64,000 nucleotides of DNA from Saccharopolyspora kobensis (GCF_900108315.1 NZ_FNVB01000006.1:1-64000), one strand, 5' to 3'. Positions 45,213 to 53,806 are shown, counted from the stretch's first letter. Program-made: numbers and translations. Notes: a model not told the origin generated them from the sequence alone.

Positions 45213-46472
45213 GTGGCTGAGTTCCGGCTCTCCCGGCGCGGCATGCTGACCGCGGCTGCGCTGGCCGTGCCCGCGGTCGGGATCGCGACGAGTTCCGCCT
45301 GCGCCGCGCCGCAGCAGCCCACCGACCTCGGATTCGCGGTGCGAACCGGGGCGGACGTGCTCGCCGGGCGGAACTGGGACGACGTCAAGGGCCGCCGGAT
45401 CGGGGTGGTGACCAACCCGACCGGCGTGCTCTCGTCGCTGGAGCACCTCGTCGACGCCATGCACGCCAGCGGTGCGGTCGACATCGCCGCCGTCTTCGGG
45501 CCCGAGCACGGATTCCGCGGCACCTCCCAGGCGGGCGGCTCCGAGGGCGACTACCGCGACCCGCGCACCGGGCTGCCGGTGTACGACGCGTACGGCGCCG
45601 ACGCGGCGAAGCTGGCCGGGATGTTCCGCAAAGCGGGTGTCGAGCAGGTGGTCTTCGACATCGCCGACGTCGGCGCCCGCTTCTACACCTACATCTGGAC
45701 GATGTACACCGCGATGCAGGCCGCGCAGCAGGTCGGGGCCTCGTTCCTGGTGCTGGACCGGCCGAATCCGCTCGGCGACCAGGTCGCCGGGCCGCGCCTG
45801 GACCCGCGGTTCGCCTCCGGCGTCGGGTTGCTGCCGATCGTGCAGCAGCACGGGATGACCGTCGGCGAGCTGGCCCGGATGTTCAACCGCGTCCACCTGC
45901 CGGAACGACTGCCGCAGCTGGAGGTCGTCCGGGTCGAGGGCTGGCAGGGGCGCGCGGCGGGCACCGGCCTGCCCTGGGTTCCGCCGAGCCCGAACATGCC
46001 GACGCCGGACACCGCCGCGCTCTACCCCGGGACCGGGTTGTTCGAGGGCACCGTGCTCTCCGAGGGCCGGGGCACCACCAGGCCGTTCGAGATCATCGGA
46101 GCGCCGGGCATCGACTGGCGGTGGGCGGAGGCGCTCAACGAGGCCGGGCTGCCCGGAGTCCGGTTCCGCGAGACCTACTTCGTGCCGACCTTCTCCAAGC
46201 ACGCCGACGTCACCTGCGGTGGCGTGCAGGTGCACCGGCTCGGCGAGGTCGACGCGATCCGCACCGCGGTGACCATGCTCGTCACCGCGCGAGAGCTGTA
46301 CCCGCAGGTGTTCGGCTGGCGGCCGGACAACATGATCGACAAGCTCTCCGGCTCCGACCGGTTGCGCACGATGGTCGATGGCGGCGCCGACGCCGCCGAG
46401 ATCGTCGACTCGTGGCAGGACGAGGTCGAGGACTTCCGACGACAACGCGAACCGGATCTGCTCTACCGCTGA
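45213..46472 (+). CDS. namZ: Secreted exo-beta-N-acetylmuramidase, DUF1343 (NamZ)
   Basis: The 419-residue protein is DUF1343/GH171, the family shown in Bacillus to release terminal MurNAc from glycan chains. It begins with a twin-arginine-like signal (LSRRGMLTAAALAVPAVGI). Family motifs include RIGVVTNPTGV, AAVFGPEHGFRGTSQAGG, VVFDIADVGARFYTYIWTMY and WVPPSPNMPTPDTA. It starts 6 bases after nagZ's stop, so the two are coexpressed. Acting after NagZ, it would strip chains alternately of GlcNAc and MurNAc outside the cell. Confidence 0.93.
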   Translation: MAEFRLSRRGMLTAAALAVPAVGIATSSACAAPQQPTDLGFAVRTGADVLAGRNWDDVKGRRIGVVTNPTGVLSSLEHLVDAMHASGAVDIAAVFGPEHGFRGTSQAGGSEGDYRDPRTGLPVYDAYGADAAKLAGMFRKAGVEQVVFDIADVGARFYTYIWTMYTAMQAAQQVGASFLVLDRPNPLGDQVAGPRLDPRFASGVGLLPIVQQHGMTVGELARMFNRVHLPERLPQLEVVRVEGWQGRAAGTGLPWVPPSPNMPTPDTAALYPGTGLFEGTVLSEGRGTTRPFEIIGAPGIDWRWAEALNEAGLPGVRFRETYFVPTFSKHADVTCGGVQVHRLGEVDAIRTAVTMLVTARELYPQVFGWRPDNMIDKLSGSDRLRTMVDGGADAAEIVDSWQDEVEDFRRQREPDLLYR

Positions 46473-46529
46473 CGGCCTGTCGGTGCTCCGTCCAGCGGCG
46501 GCAGCCGCGTCGAGCACGCATTCGACGGT

Positions 46530-46618
46530 TTCTGAGCGGTTTCCTGGCGAGGACGGCCCCTCAGCCGTGTACTGGTCGAGGGGCACCCGCACAGGTTCCG
46601 CCAAGCGATCATCCCGGC
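46530..46618 (+). repeat. Dispersed repeat family 2, copy 1
   Basis: A stretch beginning TTCTGAGCGGTTTCCTGGCG and including GAGGACGGCCCCTC, GGGGCACCCGCA and GGTTCCGCC is closely matched, with two short indels, on the minus strand at 63363-63255. It lies between namZ and the amiE-like gene. Translation of one frame gives FLARTAP-type peptides in both copies, but no start or length is conserved. Confidence 0.8.
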
Positions 46619-46653
46619 GAGGCACACCACCAACAGGCACTGAGGGGGAACGG

Positions 46654-48390
46654 ATGGGCAGGACGATCTTGGCGGCCGTAGCGCTGCTGTCGGTCACCGC
46701 GCTGGCCGGCTCGGCGACGGCGTCACCGGGCAACGCCGACGGCCACTTCGACCGCCCGCATCGGGGATTCGCCCCCGGCGAGACCGTGCTGCGCGACGGC
46801 TCCCCCGCCGACGTCGGGCTGGATCCCGCCCCGATCGACGCGGCGCTGCAGCAGATCGCGGCCTGGACCGAGCCGACTCCGGACCGCGAGCACCCGATGT
46901 ACGCGGGCGCCGTGAGCCTGCTGGTGCACGACGGGGTCGTGGTCCGGCGCGACGCGGTCGGGCACGAGGTGCGCTACGCCGACGGCAAGGGCACCGAGTT
47001 ACCCGCCGACCAGCGGGAACCGATGCGGGTCGACACGATCTTCGACGTCGCCTCGATCAGCAAGCTGTTCACCTCGATCGCGGCGCTGCAGCTCGTCGAC
47101 GACGGCGCGGTGCGGCTGGACGCTCCGGTCGCGGAGTACGTGCCGGAGTTCGGCGTCAACGGCAAGCAGGCGATCACCGTCGAACAGCTGCTCACCCACA
47201 CCTCCGGGCTGCAAGCCGAGGCGCAGCTGTGGAAGCTGCCCCCGGAGCAGCGGATTCCGTCGATCATGCAGCTCACCCCGGAGCACCCGCCGGGCACCAA
47301 CTACACCTACTCCGACCCGAACATGATCACCCTCGGCGTGCTGATCCAACGCATCACCGGTGAACCGCTGGACCGGGTGGTGGCCGAGCGGATCACCGGG
47401 CCGCTGGGCATGCGGGACACCGGTTACAACCCGCCCGCGGCCGAGCTGCACCGCGTGGCGGCCACGGAGTTCCAGGCCGATCCGCCGCGCGGCATGGTGC
47501 GCGGCGAAGTGCACGACGAGAACGCTTGGGCGCTGGGCGGCGTCGCGGGCCAAGCCGGCGTCTTCTCCACCGCCGACGACCTGGCGACGCTGGGTCAGGC
47601 ACTGCTCAACGGCGGCACCTACGCGGGCAACCGCATCCTTTCCGAGGACGGCGTGGCCCGGATGCTGACCGACTTCAACGACGAATTCCCCGGCAACGCG
47701 CACGGATTGGGCTTCGAGCTCGACCAGCGCTGGTACATGGCCGGGCTCAGCGCGCCGCACACCGCCGGGCACACCGGCTACACCGGGACGTCGCTGGTGA
47801 TCGATCCGCTGTCGCGGTCGGTCGCGGTGCTGCTCACCAACCGCGTGCACCCGTCGCGGCAGTGGGGTTCGAACAACCAGGCCCGGCAGGCGCTGGCGCA
47901 GGGCATGGCGCGGGCGCTGGCGGTGCGGCCGGAGTTCGGTTCGGAGTCGTGGTCCGCCGATCGCGCGGGCACCTTGACCACCGGCCCGCTCGGTCCGGTC
48001 AGCGGCCCGGTGCAGGTCACCTACAGCGCGTTCGTGGACACCCAGCGGGATTCCGACGGCGTCGACCCGCTGCTGCTGGAATCCAGTGTGGACGGTACGA
48101 CCTGGCGGCCGGTGGCGGTGCGGGCCGCCGGCCCGGGAGCGCCGGAGGGCGCCCAGGAGCAGCTGGCCGGATCCGGGCACCGGAACTGGTGGAAGGTGCG
48201 CGGATCCGTCGACGCGGAGCCGGGCGCGCAGGTGCACCTGCGGTGGCGGTACGCGCCGGACGGCCGGTACACCGGGCGCGGGGTGAACGTGGACGGCATC
48301 CTGGCCGCCGACCGCGACGCGACCCTGCTGGACGGCGAGCTCCAGGCCGACCGCCTGCACCCCGACGGTTGGGTCTCCACCGACCGCTGA
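46654..48390 (+). CDS. amiE: Secreted serine beta-lactamase-fold hydrolase, AmiE-like
   Basis: The 578-residue protein has a signal peptide (MGRTILAAVALLSVTALAGS) and a class C beta-lactamase/penicillin-binding fold. The catalytic SxxK is ASISK (Ser134/Lys137), the Tyr motif is YSDPN, and HTAGHTGYTGT supplies the third element. The C-terminal about 140 residues (after VRPEFGSES) form an added beta-rich domain. In B. subtilis the matching gene ybbE/amiE encodes MurNAc-L-Ala amidase and lies beside nagZ and namZ, so an amidase freeing MurNAc from peptides is the best guess. The ATG follows GAGGGGGA. Confidence 0.82.
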   Translation: MGRTILAAVALLSVTALAGSATASPGNADGHFDRPHRGFAPGETVLRDGSPADVGLDPAPIDAALQQIAAWTEPTPDREHPMYAGAVSLLVHDGVVVRRDAVGHEVRYADGKGTELPADQREPMRVDTIFDVASISKLFTSIAALQLVDDGAVRLDAPVAEYVPEFGVNGKQAITVEQLLTHTSGLQAEAQLWKLPPEQRIPSIMQLTPEHPPGTNYTYSDPNMITLGVLIQRITGEPLDRVVAERITGPLGMRDTGYNPPAAELHRVAATEFQADPPRGMVRGEVHDENAWALGGVAGQAGVFSTADDLATLGQALLNGGTYAGNRILSEDGVARMLTDFNDEFPGNAHGLGFELDQRWYMAGLSAPHTAGHTGYTGTSLVIDPLSRSVAVLLTNRVHPSRQWGSNNQARQALAQGMARALAVRPEFGSESWSADRAGTLTTGPLGPVSGPVQVTYSAFVDTQRDSDGVDPLLLESSVDGTTWRPVAVRAAGPGAPEGAQEQLAGSGHRNWWKVRGSVDAEPGAQVHLRWRYAPDGRYTGRGVNVDGILAADRDATLLDGELQADRLHPDGWVSTDR

Positions 48391-48404
48391 CGCACCGGTC
48401 TTCC

Positions 48405-48535
48405 GCAACTTCAATGGAAGTCAGGCGTCCAATTTCAATTGAATTTGCGCTGAGTCGGCGTGTCGAGTGCCGACGCGCCGACGCGCCACGCGATTTCAAT
48501 GGAAATCGCACGTCCGATTTCCATTGAAATCGCGT
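48405..48535. repeat. Composite palindromic element (dispersed repeat family 1)
   Basis: Two large palindromes (48405-48448, imperfect; 48488-48535, 48 bp with one mismatched pair) are separated by a spacer holding GTCGG (48454-48458) and CCGAC (48470-48474) 11 bases apart. Both palindromes centre on a CGTCC-type core and contain TTCAATxGAA sub-palindromes. The same three-part structure recurs at 61853-61988. It lies between converging genes. Confidence 0.9.
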
Positions 48536-48543
48536 CGCTCCCG

Positions 48544-49395
48544 TCAGGGCAGGGGTTGCCAGTGGGTGGTGCCGGAGTCGGCGATCGCGCGGCCGAACTG
48601 GACGTCGGCGAAGTGGATGCCGAAGCCGAGGGTGCCCGGTTCCCGGAGTTCCCGCACCAGTTCCCGGCGGGTGCGGACGGCCTCCGCGCGGTCGACGTCG
48701 GCCCAGACCGGCCAGGTCGGTTCGGCGATCTGCACCGCGCTGTGCAGCGCGTCGCCGAAGGCGATCAGGCGCTGGTCGCCCGAGGTCAGCGCGTAGGACG
48801 CATGGCCGGGCGTGTGGCCGAACGAGTTGCGCACGCGCACGCCCGGGAAGATCTCCTGCCCGTCCTGGACGGTTTCGACCTGCCGCTCCAGCGCGGCCAG
48901 CATCTCGTCGGTGACGTCCTCGGCGTGCTCGTCGCGGTGCTTCCACTCCTGCTCGGTCAGCAGGAACCGGGCGGCCGGGAAGGCGTCCTGGTGCGCCCAG
49001 CCGATGTGGTCGGTGTGCAGGTGGGTGATCGCGACCGCTTCGATCTCCTCGGGAGCGCGCCCCAGCACCGCGAGGTTCTCCAGCAGGTCACCGCCGCGGA
49101 TCGCACCGATGATCCGGTTGCCCGGGTCGTCGGGCCTGCTCGCCGGGCCGAATCCGGCGTCGATCAGCATCGCCCGCGAGCCGTGCTCGACGAGCAGGCC
49201 GCCGATGCTGGCGACCAGGTGGCCCGCACCGTCGAGGTGTTGCGCTCGTTCGCGCCAGTCGTCCGCCGAGGTCTCCAGGAACCACCCGCGCGGCTTGAGG
49301 CCGACGACGCCGTCCGGGACGTAGCTGATCCGCAGGTCGCCGAGTTCGATCGACCGGATGCCTGCCGCTGTGCTCCACCGCTGTTCCGCAATCAC
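48544..49395 (-). CDS. Metallo-beta-lactamase-fold hydrolase
   Basis: The product (283 residues from the GTG at 49395) has the MBL signature THLHTDHIGW (Zn ligands, about residue 120), FGHTPGHASYAL, IAFGDALHSAV and a C-terminal GFGIHFADVQFG with the last His. The fold covers lactonases and other hydrolases, and no substrate can be named. A TTG at 49404 would add three residues. It is divergent from the MarR gene over a shared region with a TAGAA...TTCTA palindrome, so MarR probably represses it. It ends at the composite repeat. Confidence 0.88.
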   Translation of the reverse strand: MIAEQRWSTAAGIRSIELGDLRISYVPDGVVGLKPRGWFLETSADDWRERAQHLDGAGHLVASIGGLLVEHGSRAMLIDAGFGPASRPDDPGNRIIGAIRGGDLLENLAVLGRAPEEIEAVAITHLHTDHIGWAHQDAFPAARFLLTEQEWKHRDEHAEDVTDEMLAALERQVETVQDGQEIFPGVRVRNSFGHTPGHASYALTSGDQRLIAFGDALHSAVQIAEPTWPVWADVDRAEAVRTRRELVRELREPGTLGFGIHFADVQFGRAIADSGTTHWQPLP

Positions 49396-49412
49396 GGCAC
49401 GCAACTTACAAC

Positions 49413-49425
49413 TAGAACTATTCTA
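49413..49425. promoter_or_regulatory. Probable MarR operator
   Basis: The perfect inverted repeat TAGAA-CTA-TTCTA lies in the short A/T-rich region between the divergent MBL-fold and MarR genes. Nearby TAAGCT (49447-49452) could be the -10 box of a leaderless MarR transcript. Confidence 0.55.
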
Positions 49426-49458
49426 ATTGCAACATCTCTAACTTGGTAAGCTGCTCGC

Positions 49459-49872
49459 ATGGACCGGTCCGCGGAAACCCGCGAGCTCTGCAGCCTGATC
49501 AGCGAGCTCGCGCACAACATCGAGGAGCACGTGCGGCGCTGCGTCGCGGACAGCGAGCTCACGGCGTCCCAGGCGATCGCCCTGCGCGAGCTGGCCGAAC
49601 CGCTGAGCATGCGCGAACTCGCCAACCGGATGCACTGCGCGACCTCGAACGTGACCTTCGTGATCGACCGGCTGGAGAAGCAGGGCCTGGTCACCCGCCG
49701 ACCGCACCCGACCGACCGGCGGGCGAAGGAGATCGCGCTGACCGAGGAAGGCGTGCGGCAGCGGACGCGGATCATCGAGCGGTTCTCGGTGAACACCCCG
49801 CTGTCCGGGCTCGACGCGGACGAGCAGCAGAGCCTGCACCAGCTCCTGCGACGCGCCCTGTCCGACCGCTGA
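49459..49872 (+). CDS. MarR-family transcriptional regulator
   Basis: The 137-residue protein has the MarR winged HTH: LTASQAIALRELAEPLSMRE, the recognition part LANRMHCATSNVTFVIDRLE, and the wing TRRPHPTDRRAKEIALT. The first and last helices form the dimer interface. It lies divergent from an MBL-fold hydrolase and just upstream of a RidA-family gene in the same direction. The likely targets are itself and the MBL gene through the palindrome at 49413-49425. The inducer is unknown. Confidence 0.9.
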   Translation: MDRSAETRELCSLISELAHNIEEHVRRCVADSELTASQAIALRELAEPLSMRELANRMHCATSNVTFVIDRLEKQGLVTRRPHPTDRRAKEIALTEEGVRQRTRIIERFSVNTPLSGLDADEQQSLHQLLRRALSDR

Positions 49873-49934
49873 GGAATTCCACGGGCCCGGATGCGTTCTC
49901 AAGATCGAGAAGCATCGCTCGGAAGGAACTCCGC

Positions 49935-50330
49935 GTGTCCCACCAGATCATCAACCCGGCAGCCCTGCACGACCCGGTCCGCTTCGGCTACAGCCACGTC
50001 GCCGACACCTCCACCGGACTGGTGTTCATCGCCGGCCAGTACGCCTCCGACGGCGACGGCGAGGTGACCTCGGCGGACTTCGCCGAGCAGGTCGAGAAGT
50101 CGCTGGCCAACCTGCGCACCGCGCTGGCCGCGGTCGACCTGGACTTCAGCCACGTCGTGCAGCTGCGCACCTACGTCGTCGACCACGACCTCGACAAGCT
50201 CGCCGTGATCGGCCGGCTCATCGGCGAGATCTGGGGCGACCAGCCGCCCACCCAGACGCTCACCGGCGTGGCCGCGCTGGCGCTGCCGGGCATGCTCTTC
50301 GAGATCGACGCCGTCGCCGTGCGGCCCTGA
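49935..50330 (+). CDS. RidA-family (YjgF/YER057c/UK114) protein
   Basis: The 131-residue protein is of the RidA superfamily. Signature segments are SHVADTSTGLVFIAGQYASD, LANLRTALAAVDLDFSHVVQLRTYV and LTGVAALALPGMLFEIDAVAV. The catalytic Arg of true RidA enamine deaminases is expected in the V..R segment near residue 95-105. Here that part reads IGEIWGDQPPTQTLTGV without Arg, so it belongs to another subfamily. The GTG start follows GGAAGGA. It could be cotranscribed with the MarR gene. Confidence 0.83.
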   Translation: MSHQIINPAALHDPVRFGYSHVADTSTGLVFIAGQYASDGDGEVTSADFAEQVEKSLANLRTALAAVDLDFSHVVQLRTYVVDHDLDKLAVIGRLIGEIWGDQPPTQTLTGVAALALPGMLFEIDAVAVRP

Positions 50331-50400
50331 CGCCGAGTCGCGAGCTCCACGACCGGCGGGCAGGGTCGAACGCGAACCGCAACCGTCGGAAGGAGTCGAG

Positions 50401-50793
50401 ATGTCGGGGATTCCGCAGGACCGGGAGGACATCCTGGGCAAGCGGGCCTTCGGGCACGTGGCCACCATCGGTCCGCACGGCGAACCGCAGTCCAGCCCGG
50501 TGTGGATCGACTGGGACGGCCGGTACCTGAAGTTCAGCCAGACCAAGACGCGGCAGAAGTACCGCAACCTCAAGCGGGAGCCGCGCATCTCCGTCTCGGT
50601 GCACGACCCTGACCAGCCCTACCGCTACGTCGAGGTGCGCGGCCGGGTGGCCAAGGTCGAGGACGACCAGGACAACCGGTTCATCGACAAGATGGCCAAG
50701 AAGTACCTCGACGAGGACGAGTACCCGTGGCCGCAACCCGGCGACGAGCGCGTGATCGTCTACGTCGAACCGGAGCACACCACCAAGCAGTGA
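50401..50793 (+). CDS. PPOX-class F420-dependent enzyme
   Basis: The 130-residue protein is a split-barrel flavin/F420-binding protein of the PPOX class: GKRAFGHVATIGPHGEPQSS, PVWIDWDGRYLKFSQTKTRQ and KYRNLKREPRISVSV are the typical family segments. Such enzymes use coenzyme F420 in actinobacteria, and the substrate is unknown. The ATG follows GGAAGGAG. It ends the small plus-strand group that started with MarR. Confidence 0.88.
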   Translation: MSGIPQDREDILGKRAFGHVATIGPHGEPQSSPVWIDWDGRYLKFSQTKTRQKYRNLKREPRISVSVHDPDQPYRYVEVRGRVAKVEDDQDNRFIDKMAKKYLDEDEYPWPQPGDERVIVYVEPEHTTKQ

Positions 50794-51122
50794 CCGCCTG
50801 GCGGTGTCGATTTCCCACGAAATCGACCGTCACCCGGGTGAACTCGCGAAAGTGACGCGGCCCCGGGTGGCGGAGCCGGTGGTGCGGGGCGGCCGGTTGC
50901 GCACCGCTGCACCCCTGAACAGGGGTTCTGAGCACGGTGGGCCGAGGCTTCGTGCTCGTTTTTCGGGGCCGACGACGTTCTGGTGCGGGAAAACCTACCT
51001 ATTACCCCTTTCGGAGTAGTTGTCGCCGGATGCAACCTGGGTAGGGAGTTGCCCCGTCTACCCGGTGGAAACCCGGAAGAGGGCCATTGACCGCCAGAAG
51101 CAACGGTTAGTAAGTTTCCCAC
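50794..51122. other. Intergenic region upstream of the murR-type gene
   Basis: No coding frame is convincing. It contains a short hairpin (ACCCCTG-AA-CAGGGGT near 50910) that may terminate the PPOX transcript, and an A/T-richer stretch near 50990-51010. GGTTAGTAAG lies just before the murR start and may be part of its promoter or operator. Confidence 0.45.
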
Positions 51123-52043
51123 ATGGCCACTGACGACACGTCCCGCGAATCGGGCGAGGCGAGCCCCCTCGTCAAGATTCGCTCCTTGCTGCCCGGCCTC
51201 GCCCGAGCGGAGCAGCGAGTGGCCAACATCGTGCTCGCCGACCCGGCGTCGATCTCGCGGCGCAGCATCACCGAGGTCGCCGAAGCGGCGGGCACCAGCG
51301 AGACCACGGTCACCCGGTTCTGCAAGGCCATCGGCGTGGGCGGATATCCCGACCTGCGCATCGCGCTGGCCGCCGACACCGCGCGCACCTCCACCCGCGA
51401 CCGCGAGCTCGGCAGCGACATCGCCCCGGACGACGACCTCCGCCAGATCATCGAGAAGGTCGGCTACGCGGACGCCAAGGCCGTCGAGGAAACCGCGGAA
51501 CAGCTGGACGCCGCGGTGCTGGAACCGCTCGTCGAGGACGTCGCGCAGGCCCGCCGCATCGACGTCTACGGCGTCGGTGCCAGCGCGTTCGTCGCGCTCG
51601 ACCTCCAGCAGAAGCTGCACCGCATCGGCCTGACCTGCTTCGCCTGGTCGGACACGCACAACGCGCTCACCTCCGCGGCGGTGCTGCGCGAAGGCGACGT
51701 GGCGATCGGCATCTCGCACACCGGTGCGACCGCCGAGACGGTCGAGGCGCTGCGCGAGGCGCGACGGCGGGGCGCGACGACGGCGGCGCTGACCAACTTC
51801 GCCCGCTCGCCGATCACCGAGGTCGCCGACCACGTGCTGACCACGGCGGTTCGCGAGACGACCTACCGATCGGGGGCCATGGCCAGCCGGATCGGCCAGC
51901 TCACCGTGATCGACTGCTTGTTCATCGGCGTCGCGCAGCGCCACCTGGATCAGGCCCGGGCGGCGCTGGAGGCCACGTACGAAGCGGTGGGCGGCCACCG
52001 CCTCGAAAGCCGACCGGATCGCCGGCGGCAGAAGGAGGCGTGA
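51123..52043 (+). CDS. murR: RpiR/MurR-family regulator
   Basis: The 306-residue protein has an N-terminal RpiR HTH (about residues 20-90, with RRSITEVAEAAGTSETTVTRF) and a C-terminal SIS sugar-phosphate domain (YGVGASAFVALDLQQKLHRIG and ISHTGATAETVEAL). It sits directly before murQ, with the stop and start overlapping (TGATG), exactly as MurR is linked to MurQ in enteric bacteria and Bacillus. The expected ligand is MurNAc-6-phosphate. It probably also controls the nagZ promoter inverted repeat. Confidence 0.87.
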   Translation: MATDDTSRESGEASPLVKIRSLLPGLARAEQRVANIVLADPASISRRSITEVAEAAGTSETTVTRFCKAIGVGGYPDLRIALAADTARTSTRDRELGSDIAPDDDLRQIIEKVGYADAKAVEETAEQLDAAVLEPLVEDVAQARRIDVYGVGASAFVALDLQQKLHRIGLTCFAWSDTHNALTSAAVLREGDVAIGISHTGATAETVEALREARRRGATTAALTNFARSPITEVADHVLTTAVRETTYRSGAMASRIGQLTVIDCLFIGVAQRHLDQARAALEATYEAVGGHRLESRPDRRRQKEA

Positions 52044-52954
52044 TGAGCCAGGACCGCGCAGTGCGGGTGGATGCTCCGACCGAGCGCAACAACCCGCGGA
52101 CGCGGGACATAGATCTGCTGCCGACGCTGGACATCCTGCACGTGCTCAACGGCGAGGACCGCACCGTCCCGGTGGCGGTCGGCCGGGTCCTGCCCGAGCT
52201 GGCGCGCACGGTGGACATGGCGGTCGCCGCGCTGCGCGCGGGCGGCCGCGTGCACTACGTGGGCGCGGGGACCTCCGGCAGGCTCGCCGTGCTCGACGCG
52301 GCGGAGCTGATCCCGACCTTCAACGTGCCCCCGGACTGGATCGTCGCGCACCAGGCGGGCGGTCCCGACGCCTTCCGGCGAGCCGTGGAGAACGCCGAGG
52401 ACGACGTCGCCTCCGGTGCCGCCGAGATCCGCGAGAGCGCATCACCCGAGGACCTGGTGATCGGCCTGGCGGCGTCCGGCCGCACCCCGTTCGTGCTGGC
52501 CGCGCTGGAAGCCGCGCAGCAGCTCGGGGCGAAGACCGCGCTGGTCACCTCCAACCCGGACGTCGGCCAGGTGCCCGCGGACGTGGTGATCGCGGTGGAC
52601 ACCGGGCCGGAACCGATCAGCGGCTCCACCCGGATGAAGGCGGGCACCGCGCAGAAGCTGGTGCTCACCTCGTTCTCCACCGCCGTGATGATCCGGATGG
52701 GCCGCACCTACTCGAACCTGATGGTCAGCATGCTCGCCACCAACGCGAAGCTGCGCGGCCGCACGATCGGCATCCTGCAGGAGGCGACCAGCGCTTCCGA
52801 GGAGATCTGCGAAGCGGCGCTGACGGCCTCCGACGGAGACCTGAAGACGGCGCTGGTGCACCTGCTGACCGGCGCCGACGTCGAGAGCTCGGCGGCAGCG
52901 CTGGCGGTCGCCGACGGCCAGGTCCGGGAAGCCCTCCGCGCCCTCGCGCAGTAG
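52043..52954 (+). CDS. murQ: N-acetylmuramic acid 6-phosphate etherase
   Basis: The 303-residue enzyme cleaves the lactyl ether of MurNAc-6-P to give GlcNAc-6-P and lactate. Visible family motifs are YVGAGTSGRLAVLDAAELIPTF (phosphate loop and catalytic Glu region), GLAASGRTPFVLAAL, ISGSTRMKAGTAQKLVL and a C-terminal helical cap. A start at the preceding GTG (52040) is also possible. Coupled to murR, it is the intracellular step of the salvage route whose extracellular enzymes are encoded at 43434-48390. No MurNAc kinase or PTS permease is in the window. Confidence 0.93.
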   Translation: MSQDRAVRVDAPTERNNPRTRDIDLLPTLDILHVLNGEDRTVPVAVGRVLPELARTVDMAVAALRAGGRVHYVGAGTSGRLAVLDAAELIPTFNVPPDWIVAHQAGGPDAFRRAVENAEDDVASGAAEIRESASPEDLVIGLAASGRTPFVLAALEAAQQLGAKTALVTSNPDVGQVPADVVIAVDTGPEPISGSTRMKAGTAQKLVLTSFSTAVMIRMGRTYSNLMVSMLATNAKLRGRTIGILQEATSASEEICEAALTASDGDLKTALVHLLTGADVESSAAALAVADGQVREALRALAQ

Positions 52955-52989
52955 CCGAACTGCGCACCGGCTCCCCGTGCGCAGCCGGA

Positions 52990-53355
52990 TCAGGCCGCGA
53001 CCGACGCACCGCCCAGTTCCGCCAGCTGGTCGACGAGCCGTCCCCGGATCCGGGACAGCTCGTCGATCCGCCGCTGGACCACCGCCAACCGCTGCTCGAA
53101 CAGCCGGATCTTGGGCGTCGGATCGGCGCAGGCGTGCACCGGATCCAGCAGGCATCCGTCGATCGCCCGCAGGTCCTCGGTGGTGAGCCCGGCCGCGAGC
53201 AGCAGTCGGATGTTCTCCACCACCGCGACCGCGCCAGGCCGGTAGACCCGGTAGCCGTTGGCCGACCGCTCCGGGCGCAGCAGGCCTTGCTCCTCGTAGT
53301 AGCGCAGCGCCCGCGTGGTGGTGCCGGTCGCCGCGGCCAGTTCACCGATCCGCAT
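52990..53355 (-). CDS. MerR-family transcriptional regulator
   Basis: The 121-residue protein begins MRIGELAAATGTTTRALRYYEEQGLLRP, the standard MerR HTH, with the wing ANGYRVYRPGAVAVVENI and a C-terminal dimerisation coiled coil (FEQRLAVVQRRIDELSR). No effector domain or metal Cys ligands are apparent. A promoter with a 20-base spacer and a dyad lies just upstream, pointing to autoregulation. The neighbouring gene on the same strand encodes a nitroreductase-like protein, a possible second target. Confidence 0.9.
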   Translation of the reverse strand: MRIGELAAATGTTTRALRYYEEQGLLRPERSANGYRVYRPGAVAVVENIRLLLAAGLTTEDLRAIDGCLLDPVHACADPTPKIRLFEQRLAVVQRRIDELSRIRGRLVDQLAELGGASVAA

Positions 53356-53379
53356 CGTCCCTCCCCTGGTCCGGATCCG

Positions 53380-53411
53380 ACCGTAGACCTCGACGCCCAC
53401 GTCAAGGTCAA
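53380..53411 (-). promoter_or_regulatory. MerR-type promoter with 20-base spacer
   Basis: On the minus strand TTGACC (53411-53406) and TACGGT (53385-53380) are separated by 20 bases instead of 17. The spacer region holds the dyad ACCTCGACG (53387-53395) / CGTCAAGGT (53400-53408), with a single mismatch. Overlong spacers with a central dyad are the hallmark of MerR-controlled promoters. This one reads into the merR gene. Confidence 0.72.
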
Positions 53412-53806
53412 GCCACCGGTTCCAGGGCGACCACCGGGACGAGCCGTCCCGCGCGCTGCTGGAACTGCGCGAACTGCGGATCCGCCGCCACCTGCCGAGC
53501 CCAGAGCCGGTCGCGCTCGGCACCGTCGACGACCGTCGCCACCGCCGTGCGGGTCGCGCCACCGACCTCCACCACGACCTGCGGGTTCGCCACCAGGTTG
53601 AAGTACCAGGCGGGTGGGACCGGTGCGCCGCCGTTGGACGCGAACACGACGAACCGGTTCCCGTCGCGGAGGTAAACGGCGGGAGTGGTGCGCGACCGGC
53701 CGCTGCGCGCCCCGACGGTGGTCAGCAGCAGCAACGGCACCCCGTCGAAGATCCCGCCGACCTTCCCGCCGTTCGCCCGGAACTCCCGGACCACCTGCTC
53801 GTTCAT
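53408..53806 (-). CDS. Nitroreductase-family deazaflavin (F420)-dependent oxidoreductase
   Basis: The 132-residue protein matches the Ddn/F420-binding family: VGGIFDGVPLLLLTTVGARSG (with the GxxxG-type loop), RTTPAVYLRDGNRFVVFASNGG and WYFNLVANPQVVVEVG are its ordered signature segments. The reaction uses F420 to reduce an unknown acceptor. The start ATG overlaps the stop of a truncated MFS gene by four bases, and its 3' end overlaps the MerR promoter. The split-barrel fold places it in the cytosol or weakly at the membrane. Confidence 0.88.
   Translation of the reverse strand: MNEQVVREFRANGGKVGGIFDGVPLLLLTTVGARSGRSRTTPAVYLRDGNRFVVFASNGGAPVPPAWYFNLVANPQVVVEVGGATRTAVATVVDGAERDRLWARQVAADPQFAQFQQRAGRLVPVVALEPVA

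Noticed and set aside
43395..46733. An 1112-codon minus-strand open frame opposite nagZ and namZ
   Set aside because: It is low-complexity shadow sequence. The plus strand encodes complete GH3 and DUF1343 enzymes.
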